A stretch of 64,000 nt of DNA from Cladorhizidae sp. MBARI D1340-BT2 (Eukaryota; Porifera; Demospongiae; Poecilosclerida; Cladorhizidae). This document shows, one piece after another, positions 1 to 10,060 of the stretch. Numbering within the stretch: the first letter of the stretch is position 1; every line of letters starts with the position of its first letter. The position numbers were made by a program, and so were the translations under genes. The notes beneath the pieces were generated by a model that worked only from the letters and a program-made list of their open reading frames with translations, did not search any database and was not told the DNA's origin. The stretch spans positions 574,346 through 638,345 of the forward strand of contig JAQNBH010000008.1 in NCBI GenBank assembly GCA_028752905.1. The letters are read 5' to 3'.

Positions 1-224
1 CCATTGCAAAATTCAAAGCCTTCTTGATAGATTTGCAACTTCTGGCAGGCAGAGATTAATACAATGAGCGAGAAAGTGCACAGAAATTGCTGCATCATTG
101 ACATCACTGCATCATTGACATTAAATATTTCAGTTCCATGTCCCTGAAAACTTCGTGTCCCATCATATGCCTGCCCCCTGCGATGTTCAAGTGCTAGGCC
201 AAGCATACAAGACAATCCAAGGAT
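1..224. other. Unique sequence, no gene seen
   Basis: AT-rich non-repetitive DNA before the first array. No open frame, splice-bounded exon or RNA gene could be supported. Confidence 0.5.
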
Positions 225-1086
225 GGATATTTGCTCTCAGCTGTGGCATTGCAAGTTGAAGGATGAATATATACTCTCAGCTGTGGCATTAGCAAGTTGA
301 AGGATGAATATATGCTCCGAGCTGTGGCATTAGCAAGTTAAAGGATGAGTATATGCTCTCAGCTGTGGTATTAGCAAGTTGAAGGATGAATATATACTCT
401 CAGCTGTGGCATTAGCAAGTTGAAGGATGAATATATGCTCCCAACTGTGGCATTAGCAAGTTGAAGGATTATATGCTCTCAGCTGTGGCATTAGCAAGTT
501 GAAGGATGAATATATGCTCTGAGCTGTGGCATTAGCATGAATATATGCTCCGAGCTGTGGCATTAGCAAGTTAAAGGATGAGTATATGCTCTCAGCTGTG
601 GCATTAGCAAGTTGAAGGATGAATATATGCTCCCAGCTGTGGCATTAGCAAGTTGAAGGATGAATATAAGCTCCGAGCTGTGGCATTAGCAAGTTGAAGG
701 ATGAATATATGCTCCCAGCTGTGGCATTAGCAAGTTGAAGGATTATATACTCTCAGCTATGGCATTAGCAAGTTGAAGGATGAATATATGCTCCCAGCTG
801 TGGCATTAGCAAGTTGAAGGATTATATACTCTCAGCTATGGCATTAGCAAGTTGAAGGATGAATATATGCTCCCAGATGTGGCATTAGTAAGTTGTGCTC
901 TCAGCTGTGGCATTAGCAAGTTGAAGGATGAATATATGCTCTCAGCTGTGGTATTAGCAAGTTGAAGGATGAACATATGCTCTCAGCTGTGACATTAGCA
1001 AGTTGAAGGATGAACATATGCTCTCAGCTGTGGCATTAGCAAGTTGAAGGATTATATGCTCTCAGCTGTGGCATTAGCAAGTTGAA
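225..1086. repeat. 41-bp minisatellite
   Basis: About 21 units containing gcattagcaagttgaagg. Several units lack about four bases of the gaat stretch. The array abuts the broken hAT transposase at 1087 and cuts off its C-terminal side. Confidence 0.95.
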
Positions 1087-1953
1087 TAAGGCCAACCTGA
1101 TCTTCAAAACCTTCATAGTTTTATGAGACAATCTCAAACATAAAACCAACTGCTCACGATTTGAATCTCTTGTCTCATCAGCCATAATTGAGAACAGCAT
1201 AAATATTTCATTTATGACTTCAGATAACTGGCACTTGTTCTTACATGCCCATGCATTTTTATTGAGCACACTTTCGAGCACTACTGTCAGATCATGGTTA
1301 TTCTGAAGAGATAAGTCCTGTCGCAACAAGAACTGCAGTGCTGCAAATTGTTTAAGTAGGCTACACTTGTTTTGCTTGCATTTGCTCCAGATCTCTCAGT
1401 CACAACAGATGTACTTCTTGAAGCGGTAAAAGCTGCAAATGAATCTCTGTGAGCAAGAGGAGATTCATGATCTTTGAACCTCTCAATGGACTTTTTCCAA
1501 TTGTTTCAGAAAATGCTCTCTTAACTCGAGTTAGAGGCACAGGCTTACAATAGAAGCAATAGACCTTGCACTCTGAGCAGCACCAGTGAGCCCATGCCTA
1601 TTTTATGTACCATGGAAGCCAACAAAACATCTCTTGCAGGCATTTCCACCAGATCCATAGATTCTTCAATATTATAGGATTTGTTGGTGTGTATTTCAGA
1701 GCGAGTGCAACAAGACTTATTACATGTTAGTACCCTGAACCGAACCTGCAGCATCTTGAGAACCATCACTGCAGGGAACTTCCATTTGAGAGGTACTAAC
1801 ACCTGAAGTAGGAGGTGCCTGACTCTCAAAATCTTCACTAGAGCTTTGTTCATTCTGAATGTCAGGTTCATCTGCTGGAAGATAATAAATGAGAATGCTG
1901 TCTAGGTTAGATAATCCTTCAGGTCGTACTCTTCTTGAGTGGAAGTCAAACAA
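1087..1953 (-). pseudogene. hAT transposase relic (TTF zinc finger + DUF4371 type)
   Basis: This is a degraded DNA-transposon reading frame on the minus strand, scattered over several frames. Reading from 1953 downwards there is an acidic Ser/Glu-rich linker, then a short Cys-containing segment (VYCFYCK) with downstream His residues resembling a TTF-type zinc finger. Next comes a segment at about 1280-1110 with MADETRDSNREQL, which fits the DUF4371 block of ZMYM1/ZNF862-like hAT transposases. Frameshifts separate the segments, and the catalytic C-terminal half is missing where the 41-bp array begins. No terminal inverted repeats or target duplication were found. The family assignment rests on these motifs only. 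Confidence 0.65.
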
Positions 1954-2129
1954 GATTGCCCACCATCAAAGCACCTTTTCCTCTTGGCCATGGCTCTCTA
2001 GCTCTGCATGCAAGCATGTGTTCTATCTGTGTCAACTTGTACAATGTGTTAAAGTTTACCCTTTCACACATGGAGACTTCCATTGCAACCACTAGTACTT
2101 CAGATAGCAGACCAAGCTAAGGGAGGCCA

Positions 2130-2215
2130 CTGCTCCCCCCCCCCCCCCCCCCACCCCCCCCACACTCACACCCACCCACCCACCCACCAACTCCCACACC
2201 CACCCAACTCTCTCA
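2130..2215. repeat. Poly-C / CA-CCCA low-complexity tract
   Basis: A homopolymeric C run followed by cacccacc-type repeats. The open frames crossing it are compositional. Confidence 0.9.
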
Positions 2216-3640
2216 CACCTTGTTCACTTTGTCAAGAAGTCCAAGAACACCTATATATTTCCTAACAAAACATTGTGTGCATATTACTACAAGAAGTCTA
2301 GCCTCAAGGCTCTTTAATTTACTTTGGCTAGTCACAGATAAACACCGCCACACTATCTTCTTACCCTTTGACGAGTTTCTTCAGATGCTGATACATGCTG
2401 CAGCTGCCGTCGCTTGCGTACGCGCGCAATATATCGTTTGTTTGCAAATTTGCACTGACGCGGCGTTGATAGCTGTCAGGTACCTGACATTAACTGATGT
2501 ATATACTCATGGCAAGATCGATTGGTGATGTACCCGTACCTCTACGTGCAAATGATGTTTTGCTTTGCAAGCTACCTATAGAAGAAAACATTTTCTATAT
2601 AGGCAGAGAAGTGTTTATGGAGGACTGTCCTGCAAAATCTCTCCAGCCATCCCATTCAACTCTTATGTAGTAGTTCATTGCAGCTGTTTTGCTCATGCAA
2701 TGGCCCTTACTTCACTATGATACTGTGGCCAAGGATGTGCTGCATGCAGCTAACTGTAGATAATGATTAGGCGGGCTTCCATATCACGGGGAAAGTATGG
2801 CTATACCTGATATATATGGTTATAAATAGACCCTATATGGCTATAAATCCTATATGGCTATAAATATACCCTATATGGACATGGCAGAGAAAGTAAGTGT
2901 AATGATTACATGCAGCTACAGGAGTGCATACAAGGTCAGAATGCAAACTATCACCTGACAACATATATAATAAAACAACATATATAATAAACACTTAATG
3001 ACTTTCTCGAAATTTACTGTCTCGATGTTTCGGCTAGACGCCCTAGCAATAATGGGATGCTTAGACTTACATGAGCTTGATATTTGATACTTACCAGCTC
3101 ATTAGGTTTCGGCCCACATGCTCTGGTGAATTGAAAATTGAAAACACGAGGTATATATATAGGTGTTTAGATGGTCATTTTCCTTAGAAAATCTGAGCTT
3201 CCAATCCCAGCCCGTTATCTATACCCCAAGAACCAAGCCAGACAAGAGAGACTGGAAAGAGAAACAAGAGAGAGAGAGTGTGTGTCCTATCTCTGGAAAC
3301 AAAAATCATAGTCATAGGAGAAGCATGGGCTGGCTAAAGGCAGAACTGAGCAGGTAGAGGGCCCAAATAAAGCCAGAATGTCCCGAAAGCAAATAATCTA
3401 CTAGAAAAAGTCACCAAAGTGCACATCATCACGATATGTCTGATTGCTGCAGTGTAGAATCATCGCACCAGATTAGGAAAATAATGTTGTTGGGCATTAC
3501 ACATGCCTAGTCTTGAGAGTTTGGACCCAGTAAAGCAGGTACTCTAGCTCTACAACCTTCTTGAAGTGCAGCTCTAGCTGGGATGGGTATGGAGCTCTTC
3601 TTATGTCACTCTCTCCACAATGCAGAATATGTCGCCCATG
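2216..3640. other. Non-repetitive stretch without a recognisable gene
   Basis: No host exon could be supported. A few degenerate tatggctataaat copies lie at 2810-2875. A strong stem-loop next to GTTTC lies at 3027-3047 (see findings). Short open frames here have no recognisable motif. Confidence 0.4.
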
Positions 3641-3644
3641 TATC

Positions 3645-4305
3645 TGCCATTATTAACTACCCATGTATATATATAGCTACACCCCATGTCGTGTCTTGTG
3701 CTATTATTAACTACCCATATATATATATAACTATGCCGATCTCACGTCTTGTGCTATTATTAACTACCCATGTATATATTACAGCTACACCCATGTCATG
3801 TCTTGTGCTATTATTAACTACCCGTGTATATATAACTATACCGATCTCGCATCTTGTGCTATTATTAACTACCCATGTATATATAGCTACACCCATATCA
3901 TGTCTTGCTGCCATTATTAACTACCCATGTATATATGTATATATAGCTACACCCCATGTCATGTCTTGTGCTATTATTAACTACACATGTATATATAGCT
4001 ACACCCATGTCATGTCTCATGACTACCCATGTATATATAGCTACACCCTTGTTCTATTATTAACTACCCATGTATATATAGCTACATTCCATGTCATGTC
4101 TTGTGCTATTATTAACTACCCATGTATATATATATATATATATAGCTACACCCATGCCATGTCTTGTGCTATTATTAACTGCCCATGTATATATAGCTAC
4201 ATTCCATGTCATGTCTTGCTGCTATTATTAACTACCCATGTATATATATATATAGCTACACCCATGCCATGTCTTGTGCTATTATTAACTACTCATGTAT
4301 ACTAC
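3645..4305. repeat. ~50-bp minisatellite with TA tracts
   Basis: About 13 variable-length units containing ctattattaactaccca followed by a (ta)n stretch of differing length. It produces a spurious 244-codon plus-strand frame. Confidence 0.9.
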
Positions 4306-4421
4306 ACCCAAGACTAGATAAAAGGATCCTGTAAAAATGTTACTTGTCTGAATTGTCCTTTCTTAAACCAATACATATTTTGTCATTTTTTGGGTCTAGT
4401 CTATCTACTCTATATACATAT

Positions 4422-4640
4422 CCCCCCCCCCCCCCCCCCCACACACACACAACTTGGTTCATTCATCATAATTTCACTGCCAGAATTATATTCAGTTCCC
4501 ATTACACACACACACACCCATGGTGCATACTATCATGCTTGTTGTGCTCTCTGTGCACACAAAACTGACCAAATACACTGCATGGAGTAGGAAGGGGGCA
4601 AATATTGGGGGGGGGGGGGGGGGGGGCAGAGAAGATAAGA
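4422..4640. repeat. Poly-C, CA-rich and poly-G tracts
   Basis: A C run at about 4423-4440 leads into (ca)n. A second (ca)n lies near 4506, and a G run of about 20 sits near 4607-4626. Homopolymer lengths may be unreliable in the assembly. Confidence 0.85.
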
Positions 4641-4789
4641 TAGAGATAGATATGTAGCAGTTTTCACCATTAGAATACACGCTATATGCACAATCATGAT
4701 ATATATATAATAGCAATCATATACTATGTGAATCATATATATAGCTTCTATGTGAATCGTATATATATATATATATATATGTGATGACT

Positions 4790-4945
4790 CCTAGCAAGGA
4801 TCGTCCTCATATGATGTCTCCCAGCAAGGATCATCCTCATATAATCTCCCAGCAAGGATCATCCTTATATGATGTCTCCCAAAGGATCATCCTCATATGA
4901 TGTCTCCCAGCAAGGATCGCACCCATATGATGTTTCCAAGGATCG
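4790..4945. repeat. ~32-bp minisatellite, about 5 units
   Basis: Units contain tgatgtctcccagcaagg with small deletions between copies. Confidence 0.85.
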
Positions 4946-4948
4946 TCT

Positions 4949-5188
4949 TCAAACCCATTGCAGAGCCCCTTCACCATGGACTGTATGACCAGCCCAAATC
5001 TGGCAAGTGGAATCATCACAAACCTTGCGTGGACCTCCAAAACTGACCAGGATGTTACAGGCTAGCAAATCATTGTCATTAAACTTTTTATGGCAGCTGC
5101 TCTGACCTGGACAAATGAACAGCTTATGAGCTGTGGGTCTCTTAGAGGTGGCAATGTCACATGCTGTATTTATCTGAGGCCATGACAA
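4949..5188 (-). other. Unassigned open frame of 79 codons
   Basis: The frame is Cys/His-bearing, non-repetitive and non-hydrophobic in part (for example HKLFICPGQSSCHKK), so it looks more protein-like than its surroundings. It lies downstream of the last supported ORP-like exon, on the same strand. It has no ORD motif and I recognise no family. It could be an exon, a transposon scrap or chance. Confidence 0.2.
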
Positions 5189-5277
5189 TGCTCACCCGTC
5201 CAGTAGCTATCTATCTCGTATTCAAGAAAGACAGTTGCAGTAGGTGCAATTTCAAGGTTGCCTTTTGTGGCTTTCTA

Positions 5278-5715
5278 ATGCTGGTCTGGTGTGAGGCACA
5301 AATAGCCCTCCTGCTGGACTGGTGTGAGGCACAAATAGTCCTCCTGCTGGACTGGTGTGAGACACAAATAGCCCTCTTGCTGGTCTGGTGTGAGGCACAA
5401 ATAGCCCTCCTGCTGGTCTTGTGTGAGACACAAATGGTCCTCTTGCTGGTCTGGTGTGAGGCACAAATAGCCCTCCTGCTGATCTGGTGTGAGGCACGAA
5501 TAGCCCTCCTGCTGGTCTTGTGTGAGACACAAATGGCCCTCTTGCTGGTCTTGTCTGAGGCACAAATAGCCCTCCTGCTGATCTGGTGTGAGGCACGAAT
5601 AGCCCTCCTGCTGGTCTTGTGTGAGACACAAATGGCCCTCCTGCTGGTCTTGTCTGAGGCACAAATAGCCCTCCTGCTGATCTGGTGTGAGACACAAATA
5701 GCCCTCCTGCTCATC
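5278..5715. repeat. 33-bp minisatellite, ~13 units
   Basis: Units contain gtgtgaggcacaaatag. The period is a multiple of three, so several frames on both strands stay open for 147 to 186 codons. No splice or domain evidence supports translation. Confidence 0.95.
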
Positions 5716-5988
5716 CACTAACTCGGAGACCATTACCCCACTCCTCTTTGTCTTGGGAAGAATAGCCTGGCCTATTATCCCCCCCCCCCCTTCCCACATC
5801 CATGATTGCCTTTCATTCCTGAATATAGATCATCATGTAAAGGATCACCAGCTTCATCTTCCTCTCATCCTCCTCTTGATGAATTTGGGCTGGCTCATCA
5901 GAGCACAAAGATGGCGGCTTGTTGAACTGGCGTAGTGACTTTAGCATCTTCTATATATCATGTCATTATCTTATGGAAATAATACATT
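5716..5988. other. Unique stretch 3' of the ORP-like terminal exon candidate
   Basis: It contains a C run at 5781-5790. A weak minus-strand frame at 5813-5926 was considered and not accepted. No AATAAA is evident directly after the stop at 5989-5991. Confidence 0.35.
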
Positions 5989-6078
5989 TCACCACTTCTT
6001 CCCTCTCAGCCGAGGAGGTGTAGCCAACGTACTGCTCTGTGCAATGCCACATGCCTGGAGTAGTGTGGTGGCAAACGA
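5989..6078 (-). CDS. ORP-like gene, candidate exon 9 (terminal)
   Basis: A strong acceptor (pyrimidine-rich, ending cttccag) precedes position 6078. The frame then continues in phase 0, matching the end of exon 8, for 29 codons to TGA at 5989-5991. The residues (TLLQACGIAQ, then a basic RLRGKKW end) match no domain I know. If this is the true end, the protein is about 530 residues and lacks the sterol-binding ORD that defines the family. Alternatively the exon is spliced onward or belongs to a minor isoform. Its assignment to the gene rests on strand, splice signals and phase only. Confidence 0.35.
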   Translation of the reverse strand, partial: SFATTLLQACGIAQSSTLATPPRLRGKKW

Positions 6079-6261
6079 CTGGAAGGGAGAAGAGTATAGG
6101 TCATCCATTACAGAATGATGGTGCTGCCATGTAGGGCATTCCCTTCACAAAAGAGTTCTCCCTAACCCACTCTGTGCAGCCTTGTGGTTCCTCTGTCAAA
6201 CAAAGAAATTGTTTGTTTCAAGATTATTATATTATGCACTTTAATATCTGACCTTATCTCG

Positions 6262-6455
6262 ATAGATGGTTATCCTCTCATGCTTCCCCTGCCTCCTCCC
6301 ATTCAACTGTCCCTTACTTGATCCTCTCATTCCCCCTGCCTCCTCTCATTCAACTGTCCCTTACTTGATCCTCTCATTCCCCCTGCCTCCTCCCATTCAA
6401 CTGTCCCTTACCTGATCCTCTCGTGCTCCCCCTGCCTCCTCTCATTCAACTGTCC
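6262..6455. repeat. 47-bp minisatellite, ~4 units
   Basis: Units contain cattcaactgtccctta. It occupies much of the short interval between candidate exons 8 and 9. Confidence 0.9.
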
Positions 6456-6512
6456 CTCAATTGTCCAAAATTCCTCCCTAAAATTCTGTATACTCTCATA
6501 ATTATAACTTAC

Positions 6513-6999
6513 TCTTGAAGCAGCTTGTTGGACATCATCCACAACATGTACCATCTGCCTCTTGCGGAAACTCTCTACTAAAATGACTGATGGCCTCCTG
6601 CACTGGTCCAATAGGAGAGTCACCATGAAACTGTCAAAAACAGCTTGTGCAGAGGCATCAAACACTTCCTCTGGCTCACTATCATAGTCTGTGTCACTTC
6701 CAGCTCCTGCATCTTCCACTGTCACAGTAACAGCACCAGCAGGCTCTGGAGCATCACCCTCAGACTCAGAGTCAGCAGCAGGACCCAACACTGGAGCATC
6801 AGTTGTGATGAGGATATCTCCCACCAACACTGGAGCATCAGTTGTGATGAGGATATCTTCCACCAACACTGGAGCATCAGTTGTGATGAGGATATCTTTC
6901 ACCAACACTGTAACATCAGTTGTGATGAGGATATCTTCCACCAACACTGGAGCAGGGAGGGAACCTTTTTCCTGGGCACCAGGGCAGCAGTTTGGGAAG
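6513..6999 (-). CDS. ORP-like gene, exon 8 with 13-residue repeats and FFAT-like motif
   Basis: An acceptor (cactcttctcag) lies just before 6999 and a consensus GTAAGT donor follows 6513. The 487-nt exon enters with one base completing the codon left by exon 7 and exits in phase 0. It encodes about four copies of the 13-residue unit VLVEDILITTDAP. An acidic region follows with YDSEPEEVFDAS, where E-V-F-D-A resembles the VAP-binding FFAT core (EFFDAxE) found at this position in ORP9-type proteins. A Leu/Arg-rich tail comes next. In-frame repeat length and clean splice sites support coding. Membership in the ORP gene is inferred from phase and orientation across a 13-kb intron. Confidence 0.5.
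6790..6955 (-). repeat. 39-bp coding minisatellite
   Basis: About four copies inside exon 8. The period of exactly 13 codons keeps the minus-strand frame, unlike most arrays in the window. Confidence 0.85.
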
Positions 7000-7620
7000 C
7001 TGAGAAGAGTGTGTCTCAGATAGAGTCATGCCTGTGAATACTGTCATCATTTCCCCCACAACCTACTTGGTCACCATGTCTTGAAGGTATAGACCAAGGG
7101 TGTTCCAGGGAGTGGACATAGGCGGCAGGATTACGCAAGGAAGCCATCCTGATGTCGAGCTCCTCACTAGAGCTTGGGAGGGAGGCCTTCAGCCAGGCCC
7201 ACTCTGAGGGCAGGCTATATATATACTTGCAAGCTCGATTCAGGTGGAGACCCCAAGGTGGATATCTACCTCAGTTAGCTTGAGCCAAATCAGTTGTAAA
7301 TCCATAGAGGCATATACCATCATCTAGATAATCTTCAAGCCAGATAGGCTAAAACAAAAGAGCCAAAGCCTAGGGTGCCCAAGGGATCCTCTTCGTGACG
7401 CCACACTGGCTAGAGATAGTATCTGCCACCAAGTGCAAGCTCGGCTGGGTATAATAGCAGCTCTCCACCCAGGAGGCCAGGCCTTATTTATTTGATCATC
7501 CTCTGCTGGGTGAAAGACCAAGTGGACAAGAGCTTCACATCCAAACCCCATATGCAGGGGTTTAAGGATCCTGCAGGCATCCTTCTCAACCATGCAAGAG
7601 AACATTTGGAGGGCATGTTT
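7000..7620. other. Unique intronic sequence
   Basis: A minus-strand frame of 103 codons at 7324-7635 has no recognisable motif or convincing splice sites. Nothing else is supported. Confidence 0.4.
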
Positions 7621-8795
7621 GTATAGGTGTTTCATTTTATATGTAGGTGTTTCATTTTATATATAGGTTTTACATTTTATATATAGGTTTTACATTTTAT
7701 ATATATAGGTGTTTCATTATATATATAGGTGTTTCATTTAGGTGTTTCATTTATATAGGAGGTGTTCCATTTTATTTTATATATAGGTGTTTCATTTTAT
7801 ATATCGGTGCTTCATTTTATATAGGTGTTCCATTTATATATAGGTGTTTCATTTTATATATAGGTGTTTCATTTTAAATATGGGTGTTTCATTATATATA
7901 GGTATTCCATTTATATATAGGCATTTCATTTTATATATAGGTGCTTCATTTTACATATATGTGATTATATATGTGCTTCATTTTACATATAGGTGCTTCA
8001 TTTTATATATAGGTGTATATAGGTGTTTCATTTTATGTATAGGTGCTTCATTTTATATATAGGTGCTACATTTTATAATAGGCATTTCATTTTACATATA
8101 GGTGCTTCATTTTATATATATATGTGTTTCATGTTATATTTAGGTGCTTCATTTTATATATATATATAGGCGCTTTATTTTATATATAGATGTTTCATTT
8201 TATATATAGATGTTTCATTTTATATAGGTGCTTCATTTTATATACAGGCATTTCATTTTATATATAGGAGCTTCATTTTATATATAGGCGTTTATTTTAT
8301 ATAAGTGCTTCATTTTATATATATAGGCGTTTCATTTGTTATATGTTCCATTTATATATAGGTGCTTCATTTTATATATAGGTGCTAGATCTGATATATA
8401 GGAATTTCATTTTATGTGTATAGGTGCTTCATTTTATATAGGCGTTTTATATTTTATATATAGGCGTTTCATTTTATATATACATGTTTGGCGTTTAATG
8501 TTTAATTTGATACAGGTGTATCATTTTATATGTTTCATTATTTTATATATATAATAATATAGGTGTTTATTTTATATAATAGGTGTTTATTTTATATATA
8601 GGTGAGGTGTTTCATTATATAGGTGTTTAATTTTATATATAGGTGCTTCATTTTATATATAGGTGTTTCATTTTATATATGTGCTTCATTTTATATATAC
8701 GCGTAGGCATTTCATGTGTTCATTTTATATAGGCGCTTCATTTTATATATTATAGGTGTTCCATTTAAATATAGGCGTTTCATTTTATATAAGTG
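7621..8795. repeat. ~20-bp TA-rich minisatellite, left part
   Basis: Very variable units around aggtgtttcattttatat. The same array resumes at 13223 on the far side of the Ty3/gypsy insertion, so the array predates the element. Confidence 0.93.
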
Positions 8796-8993
8796 TGTAG
8801 GGAAGTCTATGTTTAGGATTCCCTGCGAGGTTCTGCGTCACCGTTTGTATCCGATAGAGAAAGACAATTGAATCTTCATGAGAAAGACAGAATATCAATA
8901 CAACGAACAAAAGGTGATCATCAATTCGAATATATCTTATTACAAGTCAAGGAAGTTATGTCCCGATTACTGTTCCGTAATTGCGCCGCCACA
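8796..8993 (-). repeat. 3' LTR of the Ty3/gypsy element
   Basis: 198 bp, beginning TGTAGGG and ending GCCACA on the plus strand (TG...CA ends). It is identical to the 13025-13222 copy except near 8807 (c/a) and 8985 (g/a). Confidence 0.95.
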
Positions 8994-9008
8994 CAGCTCC
9001 CCCCAGAA
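8994..9008 (-). promoter_or_regulatory. Polypurine tract
   Basis: The minus strand reads ctggggggagctg directly next to the 3' LTR. This is the expected primer for plus-strand cDNA synthesis. Confidence 0.85.
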
Positions 9009-9019
9009 CTGACTTGATC

Positions 9020-10060
9020 TTAATGAAGCTGTATCGTCCACGGGTAGCTCAGTCCAAAAACCTTGTCAGTGTTCTTAAATCTTCGTCCGGAGCGTGTAGT
9101 TCCTAGGATTGGGGTACTTCGTATCCCGTGTGATGTGTCCGGGGAGTGTTGAGTTGGCAGGACAGTGGGCTGTGCTAGGGGACGTTGAGGGGGGCGACCA
9201 CGGCGTGGTGGCTGTGCCACTTGAACCTCGGCAGACTCATCAACATGTGCAATTTTCAGCCTATCGATCGAGATGGTCTCCTCGCGATGGCCGACCTGGA
9301 CTTTGAAGAATTTGTCCCCTGTGGTCAATACACGAAATGGGCCATCGTAAGGTGGCTGTAGGGGCGACTTGTGGCTGTCGTGACGAATGAAGACAAATTT
9401 GGCCAAAGAGAGGGAGGTCGGAATTGAGGTTGTGGGAGAGCTATGGTGGACTGGGGGGACCGGTCTGAGTTCTGCCACATTGTCACGGAGGCGGCGGAGA
9501 AGTTCCGGAACTGGTTCGCCCTGTCCATGGCCCACAAACTCCCCGGGGACAGTGAGTGGCGATCCAAACACTAGCTCTGCTGGGGATGTACCTAGGTCCT
9601 CCTTCGGCATGGTCCGCAGTCCTAGCATGACCCAATGAAGGTCTGATGTCCACGACGGCGATTGACAGCGTGCTTTGAGGGACGCTTTCATGCTTCGATG
9701 GAACCTTTCCACAAGGCCATTCGCCTGTGGGTGGTAAGCCGTAGTCCGATGCAGTTTGGTTCCGAGGAGGTTGGAGAGATCTTGCCAGAGTTGAGATGTG
9801 AACTGGGGTCCTCTGTCAGAGGAGACATCGGAGGGAAGGCCGTAACGAGTAATCCATCCACTCAAGAAGGCATCAGCCACGTCTTTGGTACTTGTGCTAG
9901 CCAGGGGAATTGCTTCTGGCCAGCGAGTGACTCTGTCCACTACTGTGAGGAGGTGGGTGAAACCTTTAGAGAGTGGGAGTGGCCCTACGAGATCCACATT
10001 CACATGGTCGAATCGGAGTATGGGCTCGTTGTACTCAGATAGTGGAGTGGTGGAGGTTGA
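9020..10060 (-). CDS. Ty3/gypsy pol, integrase core and C-terminus
   Basis: This frame continues pol after a frameshift near 10040. Seen motifs are the first catalytic Asp in VNVDLVGPLP, the second in SSDRGPQFTS and the Glu in ANGLVERFHR, in the DDE spacing of retroviral-type integrases. A chromodomain is not obvious. The C-terminal tail is Pro/Arg-rich (PPRRGRPPQRP), then runs to a stop at 9020. The open frame extends to 10132, but residues before about 10060 belong to the wrong frame. The enzyme inserts the cDNA into host DNA. The break upstream means the element probably does not produce a full pol polyprotein itself. Confidence 0.9.
   Translation of the reverse strand, partial: STSTTPLSEYNEPILRFDHVNVDLVGPLPLSKGFTHLLTVVDRVTRWPEAIPLASTSTKDVADAFLSGWITRYGLPSDVSSDRGPQFTSQLWQDLSNLLGTKLHRTTAYHPQANGLVERFHRSMKASLKARCQSPSWTSDLHWVMLGLRTMPKEDLGTSPAELVFGSPLTVPGEFVGHGQGEPVPELLRRLRDNVAELRPVPPVHHSSPTTSIPTSLSLAKFVFIRHDSHKSPLQPPYDGPFRVLTTGDKFFKVQVGHREETISIDRLKIAHVDESAEVQVAQPPRRGRPPQRPLAQPTVLPTQHSPDTSHGIRSTPILGTTRSGRRFKNTDKVFGLSYPWTIQLH

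Noticed and set aside
5813..5926. Possible further ORP-like exon (37 codons, acidic SDEPAQIHQEEDERK)
   Set aside because: The acceptor is pyrimidine-poor. Joining it in phase after exon 9 would need an unsupported donor.
6090..6197. Minus-strand segment EPQGCTEWVRENSF after a gacag acceptor
   Set aside because: It is in the wrong phase for exon 8 and the phase-0 frame meets a stop quickly.
7324..7635. 103-codon minus-strand frame
   Set aside because: No motif, no credible splice signals, and it runs into the TA-rich array.
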